Positions 37,812 through 48,555 of a DNA stretch of 64,000 nucleotides are shown one piece after another. The notes under the pieces are model-generated. The model was given only the letters and a program-made list of their open reading frames with translations, was not told the DNA's origin and made no database searches. The first letter of the stretch is position 1, and every line of letters begins with the position of its first letter. Source of the DNA: Gloeobacter morelensis MG652769 (GTDB lineage Bacteria > Cyanobacteriota > Cyanobacteriia > Gloeobacterales > Gloeobacteraceae); assembly GCF_021018745.1 (NCBI RefSeq), contig NZ_CP063845.1, positions 682,001-746,000 on the forward strand, written 5' to 3'. The position numbers were made by a program, and so were the translations under genes.

Positions 37812-39056
37812 TTACTCCGCCTCCCCCCAGCCCATGGCGCGGGCGACGGTGCCCATGTCCTTGTCGCCGCGCCCCGAGCAGTTGAGCACGACGATCTGCC
37901 GCGCATTCAGTGGGGGGACGAGGGTACCCAGATAAGCGAAGGCATGGGCCGTCTCCAGAGCAGGGATGATCCCCTCGGTGGAGCACACCAGCGCGAGGGC
38001 CGCGAGGGCTGCATTGTCGGTGACGCTGTAATATTCGGCGCGGCCGATATCTTTGAGATGGCTGTGCTCGGGGCCGACACCGGGATAATCGAGCCCGGCG
38101 CTGAGCGAATGGGCTGCTTGCACCTGGCCCTGCTCGTCTTGCAGCACATAGCTCATCGCCCCGTGCAGCACCCCGGCCCGGCCGGCGGTGAGGGTGGCGG
38201 CGTGTTTGTCGGTGTCGATCCCTTCGCCGGCTGCCTCGATGCCCACCAGGCGCACCGCCCGTTCGTCCACAAAATCGTGAAACAGGCCGATGGCGTTGGA
38301 GCCGCCACCCACGCAGGCCACCAGCACATCCGGCAGACGGCCGAAGCGCTCCAGACACTGGGCGCGGGTCTCGCGGCCAATCACCGCCTGAAATTCGCGC
38401 ACCATCAAAGGGTACGGATGGGGACCGGCGGCGGAACCGAGGATGTAGTGGGTGGTTTCGACGTGGGTCACCCAGTCGCGGATCGCCTCGGAGGTGGCGT
38501 CTTTGAGGGTGCCCGTGCCTGCGGCCACCGGGCGCACCTCAGCTCCCAACAGCTTCATGCGGTAGACGTTGAGCTTCTGACGCTCGATGTCGTGCACACC
38601 CATGTAGATGATGCACTCCAGGCCAAAGCGGGCACAGACTGTGGCTGTCGCCACCCCATGCTGGCCGGCGCCGGTCTCGGCGATGATCCGACGCTTGCCC
38701 ATGCGCAACGCCAACAGCGCCTGCCCCAGGGCATTGTTAATTTTGTGGGCGCCGGTGTGGTTGAGATCTTCGCGCTTGAGGAAAATGCGCGCCCCGCCCC
38801 AGTGGGTCGTGAGGCGCTCCGCAAAATACAGCGGCGTCGGTCGGCCGACAAAGTCGCGCAGATGGCCCGCGAACTCAGCGAGAAATTGCGGATCGTGCCT
38901 ATACTGATTGAACGCGGCTTCCAGTTGGGCCAGGGCGCTCATGAGCGTCTCGGGGACGTACTGGCCGCCGAAGCGGCCGAAGCGGCCCCGGCTGTCCGGC
39001 AGGGCACCCAGGGGTTGAGGGGCAGTAAAAGTCACGATCTGCGTTGTAAAGGACAC
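37812..39056 (-). CDS. trpB: Tryptophan synthase beta chain
   Basis: Condenses indole with serine in the last step of tryptophan synthesis, using [20 protein letters not shown] contains the PLP lysine, followed by [20 protein letters not shown] and the GGGSNAIG phosphate loop. The start is uncertain: GTGs at 39056 and 39035 both precede the conserved [20 protein letters not shown]; a longer frame from 39110 seems too long. trpA is not adjacent. Confidence 0.95.
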   Translation of the reverse strand: MSFTTQIVTFTAPQPLGALPDSRGRFGRFGGQYVPETLMSALAQLEAAFNQYRHDPQFLAEFAGHLRDFVGRPTPLYFAERLTTHWGGARIFLKREDLNHTGAHKINNALGQALLALRMGKRRIIAETGAGQHGVATATVCARFGLECIIYMGVHDIERQKLNVYRMKLLGAEVRPVAAGTGTLKDATSEAIRDWVTHVETTHYILGSAAGPHPYPLMVREFQAVIGRETRAQCLERFGRLPDVLVACVGGGSNAIGLFHDFVDERAVRLVGIEAAGEGIDTDKHAATLTAGRAGVLHGAMSYVLQDEQGQVQAAHSLSAGLDYPGVGPEHSHLKDIGRAEYYSVTDNAALAALALVCSTEGIIPALETAHAFAYLGTLVPPLNARQIVVLNCSGRGDKDMGTVARAMGWGEAE

Positions 39057-39190
39057 ATTTAGAATATCGCAGAGTTTAGACTGCCGACCCATGCACCCGA
39101 CCGACCGCAACGATAGGATGTGCAGTGCAAGACGGTATCTATCCCTAGCTGCCGGACATAGCTGTCGAGCCGTGCCCAGAGAGCCTCTTT

Positions 39191-41329
39191 ATGTACTACC
39201 TCGCCATCGGTAACCCGCAGAAGCTGGCCACGCCTCTGGCCGAGCGCTACCAGCAGGTTCCCGCCGGTTTGCTGCCGGTGGTGCGAGATCTCTCGCCGCA
39301 CCAACCGCATCCGAGCCGCGAGGAGCTGCCCGCAGCGGGCCGCCCTTACCAGCGGCTCAACGACTGGCGCTGGGCGGTGCCGGAGGTGTTTACCTTTTTG
39401 GAAGGTGCCGGGGAGCCCTGCCTACTGTTGAGCAACGCACCCCTCGACGATGACGGGGTGCCCTGGGGCCATCTAGCCGAGCACTGGCCGCAGGCGAGTG
39501 CTCTGCAGCAGTTAGGTTGGCTCTCACAGATTGCCAAACTCTGGGATCCGTGTGTCGAGCAAAAGGTGGCATCGTCGCTGCTGTTGCCCGCCAACATCGG
39601 GGTGCAGGGCTGGCAAATGCGGCTATTTTACCTCAAGGCCGACGCCGCTTCTCCTACCCTGCGGGATCTGGCCGCTTGCTGGCGGACCCTCTCCCCCTTG
39701 AGTGCGCCACTCGCCTCCCTCGTCGGTGCGGTCGAGGCGGGCCAGGTGAACCGGGCAGCGGATCTCGTCGAAGCGCTCGAATCGATGGCGCTCCTCATGG
39801 CCACCGGCCGGGTGATCCAGACGAGCGCCGCCACCGATGTCGGTCGGCGCCGCAAGAACAATGAAGATTGCTTTGCCCACGATCCTGCCGGGCGCTACGC
39901 GGTGGTCTGCGACGGCATGGGTGGCCACGAGGGTGGTGAGGTGGCAAGCCGCATGGCCACCGAGAGCCTCGAAAGAGACCTGGGTGCGCTGGCCGGTCAG
40001 GGTTTGACGCCCCGCGAGGTCCGCTCCCGCCTGGCGGAGGCGCTCGGCAAAGCCAACGCCCAGCTCTGGGAAACCAACCAGCAGCAGCGGCGCAACGGTA
40101 CCGGCCGCATGGGCACCACGGTGGTGGCTTGCTACCAGGACGGTGCACTGCTGCATGTCGCCCACGTGGGCGACAGCCGCATCTATCTGGTCAATCGCAA
40201 GCACTGTCAGCAGATCACCGTCGATCACGACCTCACCCAAAAAGAAATTTCCCGCGCCCGCACCACCAGCGCCGCCGCCGCCCTCATCCCGACAGGTGGC
40301 ACCCTCACCCAGGCCCTCGGTTTGATGCCGGAAGGAACACTCCAACCGATGGTCCAGAGCTTTATCCTGCCTGAGGAGTGCCTGGTGCTGCTCTGCAGCG
40401 ACGGCCTGTGCGACGGTGATCTGGTGGAGCGCTCCTGGAAGAGCGCCCTCAGGCCCCTACTCGATCGCGATCTGGCTCCGGCGGCCCCGGCCCTCATCGA
40501 TCTGGCTCTGCGCGAATTGGGGCACGACAACATCACTTTTGTGCTTTTGCGCTACATGCCGGGGGCCGCCCGCGCCACCGATTCGCCGCCCACCATTCCC
40601 CAGCGGCCCCGGCCCCAGACCCAGGAGATCCCCGCCGCCGTGGTCGAGGCCGCGGCGACCACAGCGGCCCCAGCCAGAGCGATGCCGGCGGCCCGTCCCA
40701 CTGCGCCCACCGGACGCAACCCCTGGCTTCCCATCGCTACTGTGGCCGGGGTTGTCGCGGTGGCCGCAGGCGCCTACCTGTTGCTTCCCCAGCCCTCCGT
40801 CCGCCGCGAAGCACCCACCTCCACCACAGAAAATTCCGCCCTCCGCCCGGTGCCCGTACCCGAGACGGGTACGTCCCCACCGACACTCCCTGCCGCAAGC
40901 GTTCCTATCAAAACGCAGGCTGCGGCCGTCGGCCCGGCGCCCAAACCTGCAAATCCAAACCTCGCCACGCCCCAACTGCCTCCAGCAGCCAACTTCGAGA
41001 CTAAAGTTCCTGAAAAAATCCAGGAGCAAACCCTGCTGCCGCCCGATGCCAATAAATCTGGTGGCGTCGAGGAAGCTGACGGGCAGCCGGAGACCAAAGA
41101 GCCGGCGCGCAAGCAGCGACGGGCGCGCAAACTTCAGCAGCAGACCAACGCCGGCGGTCTGGTGTTGCCCAAAGCTTCGATCGGTGCGCAACCGGAGGCG
41201 GCGACTGTAGCCGACAAGATTGCCCCCCAACCGCCTATCCTGGAGCGCTCCCTAATCGCCCCCCCCGTGCAACCGACGCGCAGCGAACCGCCGGTTCTGC
41301 CCCCGTCCAACACCTCGAGCACGCCCTAG
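39191..41329 (+). CDS. PP2C-type serine/threonine phosphatase with N-terminal extension and membrane anchor
   Basis: 712 residues. An N-terminal ~200-residue domain of unknown fold (PLAERYQQVPAGLLPVVRDL, a pattern also found in cyanobacterial serine/threonine phosphatases) precedes the PP2C core: TDVGRRRKNNEDCF, VVCDGMGGHEGGEVAS, HVGDSRIYLV, LCSDGLCDGD and ELGHDNITFVLLR supply the metal-binding aspartates. After about residue 460 comes a proline/alanine linker, one transmembrane helix (PIATVAGVVAVAAGAYLLL) and a ~180-residue disordered tail. It should dephosphorylate proteins phosphorylated by Hanks-type kinases; substrates are unknown. Confidence 0.9.
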   Translation: MYYLAIGNPQKLATPLAERYQQVPAGLLPVVRDLSPHQPHPSREELPAAGRPYQRLNDWRWAVPEVFTFLEGAGEPCLLLSNAPLDDDGVPWGHLAEHWPQASALQQLGWLSQIAKLWDPCVEQKVASSLLLPANIGVQGWQMRLFYLKADAASPTLRDLAACWRTLSPLSAPLASLVGAVEAGQVNRAADLVEALESMALLMATGRVIQTSAATDVGRRRKNNEDCFAHDPAGRYAVVCDGMGGHEGGEVASRMATESLERDLGALAGQGLTPREVRSRLAEALGKANAQLWETNQQQRRNGTGRMGTTVVACYQDGALLHVAHVGDSRIYLVNRKHCQQITVDHDLTQKEISRARTTSAAAALIPTGGTLTQALGLMPEGTLQPMVQSFILPEECLVLLCSDGLCDGDLVERSWKSALRPLLDRDLAPAAPALIDLALRELGHDNITFVLLRYMPGAARATDSPPTIPQRPRPQTQEIPAAVVEAAATTAAPARAMPAARPTAPTGRNPWLPIATVAGVVAVAAGAYLLLPQPSVRREAPTSTTENSALRPVPVPETGTSPPTLPAASVPIKTQAAAVGPAPKPANPNLATPQLPPAANFETKVPEKIQEQTLLPPDANKSGGVEEADGQPETKEPARKQRRARKLQQQTNAGGLVLPKASIGAQPEAATVADKIAPQPPILERSLIAPPVQPTRSEPPVLPPSNTSSTP

Positions 41330-41450
41330 GCCGGGTGTCCGTTGCAGCGGTGCCACGCGGCAGAGGACGATGGGCCATGCACTACACTGGTAGATACGAG
41401 AATTCTTGACAAAATGCTCGTAGACTTGATCGCTACAAAACAAGGTCAGT

Positions 41451-41759
41451 GTGATTCACCACATAGACGATACAACTGCCGACGGCCAGGAACTATCCTC
41501 CTGCCAAGCGACCTATGGAGTGAGCAACCTTTCCAAGCCAGGTAGGGTCACCCTGCCCAGCGGCGACTGTCCGATCGGCAGTTTGCTTGTCGTCTCCAAC
41601 GTTCAAGGAGAAATGTGTTCCATCACCGTTTTGCCGGCGCAAAATGAATCCCTCGATTTCAATGGCTTGAAAATTAACGAAATAGAAATACAACCGGGCA
41701 TAATAGCCACCTTTTGCAGACGCTACCAGCGATGGCAGGCCACCATTTCATCTCGCTGA
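41451..41759 (+). CDS. AT-rich orphan protein, possible beta-sandwich
   Basis: 102 residues from a GTG at 41451. The body alternates short strands (GRVTLPSGDCPIGSLLVVSN, SITVLPAQNESLDFNG, KINEIEIQPGIIATF) and recalls small beta-sandwich or tail-fibre-like segments; no family is recognised. The gene and the next one are more AT-rich than the surroundings, with more TTG and ATA codons, which suggests acquired DNA. A TTGACA box occurs at 41406-41411. Confidence 0.5.
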   Translation: MIHHIDDTTADGQELSSCQATYGVSNLSKPGRVTLPSGDCPIGSLLVVSNVQGEMCSITVLPAQNESLDFNGLKINEIEIQPGIIATFCRRYQRWQATISSR

Positions 41760-41904
41760 GCACAGCCTGAAGCTTTGCTCTCTTCCGTAGCCTGCTGGCT
41801 GTGTGCGGGGTGCATCAATCGAGCCTGCGGAAATGCCGGCAGGTGGGCTCGCTGTTGGCCCGCATCAATATGAATTAGAATAGCGGCAATACTGGTGTTC
41901 GATT

Positions 41905-42285
41905 GTGACAAAACAAACATACAAGATCTCCCTCGTTTCTCCCTTGAGGATGAGCAACTCCTCCGTGGAGAATGCTCAGCACATGCTCGGCTTCGGCTAT
42001 TCAACAGATGACGGCTATTCCTGCCTGATTCTTGCCGAACTGGACGAAGATCCAGGCTTTCATACCGACGACACAATCGTCATAGACAATTTCAAAATCG
42101 AGGAACAAAGCTACAGAATCAGAGGGCGCGTCACCAAAAGGCAGAAGTGGTTACTGATGGGCAACAATCCTGAGGAGGTACCTGTTATCAGTACCCATAT
42201 CCTTATGGAAGCGGAAGATAGAGACATCGCTGTCAAAATCGCCAGACTTTTCCGAGAAAAGCATCCTGGCATATTTGTCAACTGA
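41905..42285 (+). CDS. AT-rich orphan protein of unknown function
   Basis: 126 residues from a GTG at 41905. Contains YKISLVSPLRMSNSSVENAQ, DGYSCLILAELDEDPGFHTD, DDTIVIDNFKIEEQSYRIRG and a C-terminal helix (AEDRDIAVKIARLFREKHPG). No family recognised. Base composition and codon use match the orphan gene upstream (146 bp away) and differ from the putA and PP2C neighbours. Confidence 0.55.
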   Translation: MTKQTYKISLVSPLRMSNSSVENAQHMLGFGYSTDDGYSCLILAELDEDPGFHTDDTIVIDNFKIEEQSYRIRGRVTKRQKWLLMGNNPEEVPVISTHILMEAEDRDIAVKIARLFREKHPGIFVN

Positions 42286-42375
42286 TGCGACTTGAGCCTG
42301 CGACTGGGCGCTTTGCCCAGTCTGGAGCGCCCTCAGTCCGCTCCCCTAGGGCTGCCTTTGACTTTTCTTGCGCCT

Positions 42376-45366
42376 CTACAGCTCGCCCGGCAGAGGTGCG
42401 AAGCCCTGGCGCTGGATGTTTTCTGTCACCGTCACCGGCTCGACAAATTGCAGCAGGTAGTCCGGCCCCCCCGCCTTGGAACCGATGCCCGAAAGGCGGA
42501 AGCCCCCGAAGGGCTGCCGGTCCACCAGGGCTGCTGTAATCTTGCGGTTGATATAGAGATTACCTGCTTCAAAGCGCGCGCGCGCCTCGGCAATGTGCTT
42601 CGGGCTGCGCGAGAACAGGCCGCCGGTCAAAGCAAAGTTGGTGCCGTTGGCAATCTCGATGGCGTGCTCGAAGTCGCGGGCTTTGAGGACGGCGAGCACC
42701 GGACCGAAGATTTCTTCCTGGGCCAGGGACGATTGCGGATCGACGTCCGCGAAGATGGTCGGCCCGATGAAGTACCCCTCGCCCAGGTGAGAGACATCCA
42801 CCTCCAACACCAGGCGATGGCGACCCTTGGCCTGTTCGATGACGCCGCGGATGCGCTCGCAGGCGTCGCGGGCAATCACCGGGCCGGTGTAGGTGGCGGG
42901 CTGTGCGGGATCGCCCACGATCAGCGAGCGGGTGGCCTGGACGAGCCGTTCGATAAACGCCTCGTAAATCCCCTCGAGCACGATCAGCCGCGAACAGGCC
43001 GAGCACTTCTGGCCGCTGTAGCTGAACGCCGATTGCACCACCCCCACCACCGCCTGGTCGAGATCCGCGTCGCTGTCCACAATGATCGCGTTCTTGCCCC
43101 CCAACTCCGCGATCACCCGCTTGAGGTGGCGCTGACCCGGGCGCACCACGCTCGCCTCGGCCAAAATCCGCTGCCCGACGGCCAGCGAACCGGTAAAAGC
43201 AATCAAATGCACCCGCGGGTGCGCCACCAGTTTCGCTCCGACTACCTCGCCCTTGCCCGGTAGGTAGTTGACCACCCCGGCAGCAAAACCGGCTTGCTCG
43301 CACAGCCGCATCAGTTGAGCGGCCACAATCGATGCCTGTTCTGCCGGTTTCATGATCACGGTATTGCCGGCGGCAAGCGCTGCAGTGCTCATGCCGGTGA
43401 GGATGGCGAGCGGAAAATTCCAGGGGGCGATCACCGCCGCCACCCCCCGGCTGCGGTAGTGATAGCCGTTCGTCTCGCCTGGCAGATCGCGCTGTTGGGC
43501 TTGGGAAGTAAGTTTGAGGATTTGCAGGGCGTAGTAGCGGCAAAAGTCGATGGCTTCTGAGACATCGGCGTCCGATTCGCGCCAGGGTTTGCCGGTCTCG
43601 TAGACGATCCAGGCGGTGAGGGTGGGGCGCTGTTGTTCCATCAGTTCGCCGAGGCGCTCCAGCAGGCGGGCGCGCGCTTGGGGGGGAGTTTTGCTCCAAC
43701 TTTCCCAGGCGGTGTGGGCGATTTTGACTGCTTCGTCGGCCAGTTCGGCGTCGGCAAGACCGATCGCGCCCAGGACAGTCCCAGGTTCAGCCGGGTTGGC
43801 AACTGGGAGTGTGGGCAAACCTGTGCGCGCTTTGCCTCCTACCATCGGCCAGTACGTCTGGCCAAAACGGGTGCGCACCTCGGCCAGCGCCGCCGCCAGC
43901 TGCTCGCGCTCCGCTGCCACCGCGAAGTCTCGATCCGGTGAATTGACAAATTCGCTGCCCAGCAGGTTCGGCGCCGCCTCGCCGCTCGCCGCGGGGGGGG
44001 CCAGCAACCGCACCACGTCGCTGTCCGGACGCACACTCTGGCGCAAAAACGACGTGTTCGCCGTATTTTCCAACAACCGGCGAATCAAATACGCCATCCC
44101 GGGCAACAACTCTCCGTAGGGCGCGTACACCCGCAGTCGCTCTCCCTGCTGCGCCACTCCCGCCTTGAGCGCATCCGCCATCCCGTAGAGCATCTGCACT
44201 TCAAAGGCCCGGCGCGGTACCCGGTGCTGGCGGGCCAGGGCAATCGCCAGAGCCACCGTGCGTGCGTTGTGGCTGCCCACGGCGATGTGCACACTGTGAT
44301 GATTCTCCATCAACAGGCGCAGGACTTTTTCGTACTGCGCGTCGGTGTCGGCCTTGCGGGTAAAAACCGGCACAGGCCAGCGCTGCTGGGCTGCGCGGAT
44401 GACTTCGCCGTCCCAGTAGGCACCTTTGACCAGGCGCACGGTGACCGGATAGCCGCGTTCTTTTGACCAGGCGATGACATGGGCCGCGTCAAGTTCGGCG
44501 GAGCGCAGATACGCCTGCAAACAGATGCCCGTGTCGAGCCAGTCGCGAAAATCCGGTTCGACCATGACCTCTTTAAAAATCTGCAAGATGAGGTCTTTGT
44601 GTTGGGATTGCTCCATGTCGATGTGTACGAAGGCGCCCAACTCCCGCGCCTTGAGCAAGATCGGCCGCAGGCGCGCCTTGACGCTGCGGCCGGTGGTGGC
44701 GGGGTCGATGGCGTCGAACTGGCTGTAGAGCGAAGTGAGCTTCAGGGCAAAATGCACCCGGGGCAGCAATTGCCCGTCCGCCCGGTCGATTTGGTCGATC
44801 ACCGGCCAGCGCGATTGGGCGACGTGCAGATCGCTCAACAACTCCAGGTAGCGCTGCTGATACACCTCAGCCTCCGCCTCCGAGACCACCGCCTCACCGA
44901 GCAAGTCCAGCGAGACGGCCATGTTCTGAGAACGCAACTTCTCGATCGTCTTGACGGCGGTTTTGAGGTTCTCACCGCAGATAAAACGGCGGGCCATCTG
45001 GCTGATGCCCTGGCGCAATCCCAGCGTCGCCACCGCCGCCGCGGGCGATCCCGGGTCGGCAAAATCGAGCGCCTTGGCCAGCGGTCCGGGCAGCTTCACC
45101 GATCCCAGGTACTCCTGCAGGTGGGAGGAGACCTCGCGGCTGGTCTTGAGGGCCGGCAGGCAGTCGATGAAGCGAAACAGCTGCACGCGCAGCTCGTCGT
45201 CCGCCATCGCCCACTCCAGCAGCTTCTCGTCCCAAAAAGAGCGCTCAAAAAACGAAAATCGACTCTGCTGAGGGGCAGCGAGCAGCGATTGGCCGATGCG
45301 CTGGGTTTCGGATTCGATCGGATCGACGGTGAGCACGCGAGTTTCCCGAAATGGCGGCAATTCCAT
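42376..45366 (-). CDS. putA: Bifunctional proline dehydrogenase / 1-pyrroline-5-carboxylate dehydrogenase
   Basis: 996 residues from the ATG at 45366; the frame continues upstream but a ribosome-type start here fits the known N-terminus. The first half is the FAD-linked proline dehydrogenase barrel (VTVRLVKGAYWDGEVIRAAQ, YEVQMLYGMAD-like FEVQMLYGMADAL). The second half is an aldehyde dehydrogenase: PWNFPLAILTGMSTAALAAG, ELGGKNAIIVDSDADLDQAV and GQKCSACSRLIVLEG with the catalytic Glu and Cys. There is no N-terminal ribbon-helix-helix domain, so it is enzyme only. It converts proline to glutamate and could feed carbon and electrons. Confidence 0.96.
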   Translation of the reverse strand: MELPPFRETRVLTVDPIESETQRIGQSLLAAPQQSRFSFFERSFWDEKLLEWAMADDELRVQLFRFIDCLPALKTSREVSSHLQEYLGSVKLPGPLAKALDFADPGSPAAAVATLGLRQGISQMARRFICGENLKTAVKTIEKLRSQNMAVSLDLLGEAVVSEAEAEVYQQRYLELLSDLHVAQSRWPVIDQIDRADGQLLPRVHFALKLTSLYSQFDAIDPATTGRSVKARLRPILLKARELGAFVHIDMEQSQHKDLILQIFKEVMVEPDFRDWLDTGICLQAYLRSAELDAAHVIAWSKERGYPVTVRLVKGAYWDGEVIRAAQQRWPVPVFTRKADTDAQYEKVLRLLMENHHSVHIAVGSHNARTVALAIALARQHRVPRRAFEVQMLYGMADALKAGVAQQGERLRVYAPYGELLPGMAYLIRRLLENTANTSFLRQSVRPDSDVVRLLAPPAASGEAAPNLLGSEFVNSPDRDFAVAAEREQLAAALAEVRTRFGQTYWPMVGGKARTGLPTLPVANPAEPGTVLGAIGLADAELADEAVKIAHTAWESWSKTPPQARARLLERLGELMEQQRPTLTAWIVYETGKPWRESDADVSEAIDFCRYYALQILKLTSQAQQRDLPGETNGYHYRSRGVAAVIAPWNFPLAILTGMSTAALAAGNTVIMKPAEQASIVAAQLMRLCEQAGFAAGVVNYLPGKGEVVGAKLVAHPRVHLIAFTGSLAVGQRILAEASVVRPGQRHLKRVIAELGGKNAIIVDSDADLDQAVVGVVQSAFSYSGQKCSACSRLIVLEGIYEAFIERLVQATRSLIVGDPAQPATYTGPVIARDACERIRGVIEQAKGRHRLVLEVDVSHLGEGYFIGPTIFADVDPQSSLAQEEIFGPVLAVLKARDFEHAIEIANGTNFALTGGLFSRSPKHIAEARARFEAGNLYINRKITAALVDRQPFGGFRLSGIGSKAGGPDYLLQFVEPVTVTENIQRQGFAPLPGEL

Positions 45367-45453
45367 GGTAATCAAGAAAAAAACTGATTCTAAATGCCCC
45401 GCCGCGCTTAAGATAGTTCCATCATTCGCAGTTGGTTGGCCTGGAGGAACCCG

Positions 45454-45549
45454 ATGAACACGCTCATCAGCCTGCTTTTGCTCACTTTGATCATGTTGGC
45501 CGGTCCGGCGGTGATCGCCCTGTGGTACTTCCGGGGGCGGCAGGTTTAA
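45454..45549 (+). CDS. psb30: Photosystem II protein Psb30 (Ycf12)-like peptide
   Basis: A 31-residue single-helix peptide from the ATG at 45454, with GGAGG seven bases upstream (45443-45447). It reads MNTLISLLLLTLIMLAGPAV and ends ALWYFRGRQV. The LAGPAVI-xx-Leu/Tyr-x-RG pattern is the recognised end of Ycf12/Psb30, a small subunit at the edge of photosystem II. A clear terminator (45575-45608) follows, so it has its own transcript, divergent from putA. Confidence 0.78.
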   Translation: MNTLISLLLLTLIMLAGPAVIALWYFRGRQV

Positions 45550-45574
45550 GCCAACCGGTTGCAAGCGGTTCACC

Positions 45575-45608
45575 AGGGGCGGTACCACCGGTACCGCCCC
45601 TAATTTTT
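45575..45608 (+). terminator. Intrinsic terminator of psb30
   Basis: GGGGCGGTACC (45576-45586) pairs with GGTACCGCCCC (45590-45600) around a short loop, followed by TAATTTTT. It lies 26 bases after the psb30 stop. Confidence 0.9.
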
Positions 45609-45769
45609 GGGGCTGACCACAGGCTACCGGGAGGATCCGGGGGGCTGCCCTCTCCCTAGTGCCCAGGGGCAGGCTGCTCCTTCGGGTAGATCCGTCACGA
45701 CAAGCGCACCTGCACAGTGGGTATAGTTGACGCTAGAGCCAGGTTGGCACTCAGGCAGGACGGCTTTCT

Positions 45770-46567
<798 letters not shown>

Positions 46568-46603
46568 GCCATCGCCCTGCCGGGCGCTTGCCGTCCCTGC
46601 CGT

Positions 46604-46678
46604 CTAAATCAAGATCGACCGGACAGTGCGTGCTTTAGGCCGTTCCGGCTGCTTGGTGTGCGCTTTCGGTGGCGTCAT
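46604..46678 (-). CDS. Possible 24-residue peptide after panB
   Basis: An ATG at 46678, with GAGGAG about seven bases upstream inside the end of panB, opens a 24-codon basic frame (MTPPKAHTKQPERPKARTV, ending RSILI, stop TAG). Close spacing would allow translational coupling. It may equally be chance; no homolog is recognised. Confidence 0.25.
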   Translation of the reverse strand: MTPPKAHTKQPERPKARTVRSILI

Positions 46679-46680
46679 TA

Positions 46681-47463
46681 CTACTCCTCAAAGGAGCGAT
46701 GGGCACGAACGTCGGCACCGTAGCGGCCGACCGCTTCGGCGATCAGCGCGCGCAAGTCGGCATAGGGTTTGACAAAGGGCGGCGGTTTCTCGGTGAGGCC
46801 CAATAGATCGTGGGTGACGAGGATCTGGCCGTCGCAGTGGGGACCGGCGCCGATGCCGATAGTCGGGATGAGCAGTTTGGCGCTCATCTCCCCCGCCAGA
46901 TCGTGGGGGATGTGCTCCAGCACGACCGCGAACGCCCCCGCCCCCGCCAGGGCAAGCGCTTGATCAATCAGCCGTTCGGCCGCCTGGGCGGTCTTGCCCT
47001 GGACGCGGTAGCCGCCTAGCTGGTGGACCGCCTGGGGGGTGAGGCCAAGATGCCCGAGCACCGGGATGCCGCTCTCGGTCAAAAAAGCGACCGTCTCGAC
47101 CATGCGCGGGTAACCGCCTTCGAGCTTGACCGCCTGAACTCCCGTCTCCTTGAGGAACCGGGCTGCGGTGGAAAAAGCCTGCTGGGGGCTTTGCTCGTAG
47201 GAGCCGAAGGGCAAATCGGCCACCAGCAAAGCGCGCTCGACCCCCCGGCGTACCGCGCGGCAGTGGTGCAACAACTCGTCCACCGTCACCGGCAGGGTGC
47301 TCGTGTAGCCCAAAGCGACCATCGAGAGCGAGTCGCCCACCAGCAGCAAATCGACCCCCGCCTGATCGAGAATGTGGGCAATCGCGTACTCCGTGGCGGT
47401 GAGGGCCACGATCGGTTGGGCGCGCTCTTTAAGCTTTCTGAGACTGTGTATGGATAACCCCAT
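46681..47463 (-). CDS. panB: 3-methyl-2-oxobutanoate hydroxymethyltransferase
   Basis: Transfers a hydroxymethyl group to ketoisovalerate, the first committed step of pantothenate (CoA) synthesis. Conserved: [35 protein letters not shown] with the metal Asp, VKLEGG, and [20 protein letters not shown]. Start at ATG 47463 is chosen over a GTG two codons earlier; about 260 residues, as expected. It is followed by a possible tiny peptide frame. Confidence 0.95.
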   Translation of the reverse strand: MGLSIHSLRKLKERAQPIVALTATEYAIAHILDQAGVDLLLVGDSLSMVALGYTSTLPVTVDELLHHCRAVRRGVERALLVADLPFGSYEQSPQQAFSTAARFLKETGVQAVKLEGGYPRMVETVAFLTESGIPVLGHLGLTPQAVHQLGGYRVQGKTAQAAERLIDQALALAGAGAFAVVLEHIPHDLAGEMSAKLLIPTIGIGAGPHCDGQILVTHDLLGLTEKPPPFVKPYADLRALIAEAVGRYGADVRAHRSFEE

Positions 47464-47495
47464 GTCCACAGTGTGCCACAGCCGTTGCGGTGCCT

Positions 47496-48545
47496 TTAGC
47501 GGGCCGGGCGCAGCAGCTTGAAACCGGGCGCGGCGTACAGACCGATATCTTCGACTTTGGGCCAGTCGAACTCGGGCATCACCCCGTTGGCCACCAGGTC
47601 CGCCGCGAGCATCAGCCGCACCAACCCGTCGAAGCGCACCCGCGGCTGCCAGCCCAACTGCTCGCGGGCCTTGGCCGGGTTGCCGATCAATTCGTCCACC
47701 TCCGCCGGGCGGAAGTAGCGCGGGTCGGTGCGCACGTACTGGCGCCAGTCGAGGCCCGCCAGTTCAAAAGCGCGCTCGACAAATTGCTGCACGCTCCACT
47801 GTTCGTTGGTGGCCACCACGTAGTCGTCGGGCGTCTCCTGCTGGAGCATCCGCCACATCAGTTCGACGTAATCGCCCGCGTAACCCCAGTCGCGCCGCGC
47901 CTCGGTGTTGCCCAGCACCAGTTCGCGCTGCTTGCCTGCTGCGATACGCGCTACCGCACAGGTGATCTTGCGCGTCACAAAATCCTCACCGCGTCTTGGT
48001 GATTCGTGGTTGAACAGGATACCGTTGCAGGCGAACAGGTTGTGGGCTTCGCGGTAGTTGACCGTCGCCCAATAGCCGTAAACTTTGGCCACCGCATAGG
48101 GCGAGCGTGGATGGAAAGGCGTCAATTCGGTCTGGGGCACCTCACGCACTTTGCCGAACATCTCGGAGGAAGATGCCTGGTAGAAGCGCGCCTCCGGCAC
48201 GATCATCCGCACAGCTTCCAGTAGCCTGGTCACCCCGAGAGCGGTCGCATCGCCGGTGTAGATGGGCTGGTCGAAGGAAACTTTGACGTGCGACTGGGCG
48301 GCCAGGTTATAGACTTCGTGCGGTTCGCACAGCTGCAGGACACGCTGCAAACTCATCGAATCGGTCAAATCCGAATAGTGCAACTGGATGCGCTCCTGCA
48401 GGTGCGAGACCCGACCGACGTTGAGGGTGCTGCTGCGCCGCAGCAGGCCGTGCACTTCGTAGCCGCGGCCAAGCAGATATTCGGCCAGGTAGGATCCGTC
48501 CTGGCCGGTGATCCCGGTGATCAAGGCGCGCTTGGATTCGCTCAT
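47496..48545 (-). CDS. gmd: GDP-mannose 4,6-dehydratase
   Basis: 349 residues of the SDR-type GDP-D-mannose 4,6-dehydratase. NADP site [19 protein letters not shown]; catalytic residues in SSSEMFGKV (Ser and Glu) and [10 protein letters not shown] (Tyr and Lys); [15 protein letters not shown] and the substrate loop [19 protein letters not shown] are typical. It makes GDP-4-keto-6-deoxy-mannose, the precursor of GDP-fucose, GDP-rhamnose and related sugars. A paralogue lies immediately upstream on the same strand, ten bases away. Confidence 0.95.
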   Translation of the reverse strand: MSESKRALITGITGQDGSYLAEYLLGRGYEVHGLLRRSSTLNVGRVSHLQERIQLHYSDLTDSMSLQRVLQLCEPHEVYNLAAQSHVKVSFDQPIYTGDATALGVTRLLEAVRMIVPEARFYQASSSEMFGKVREVPQTELTPFHPRSPYAVAKVYGYWATVNYREAHNLFACNGILFNHESPRRGEDFVTRKITCAVARIAAGKQRELVLGNTEARRDWGYAGDYVELMWRMLQQETPDDYVVATNEQWSVQQFVERAFELAGLDWRQYVRTDPRYFRPAEVDELIGNPAKAREQLGWQPRVRFDGLVRLMLAADLVANGVMPEFDWPKVEDIGLYAAPGFKLLRPAR

Positions 48546-48555
48546 GTTTCTCCTG

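Noticed and set aside
37281-39062. A 593-codon plus-strand frame
   Set aside because: Antisense to the AI-2E and trpB genes; no motif.
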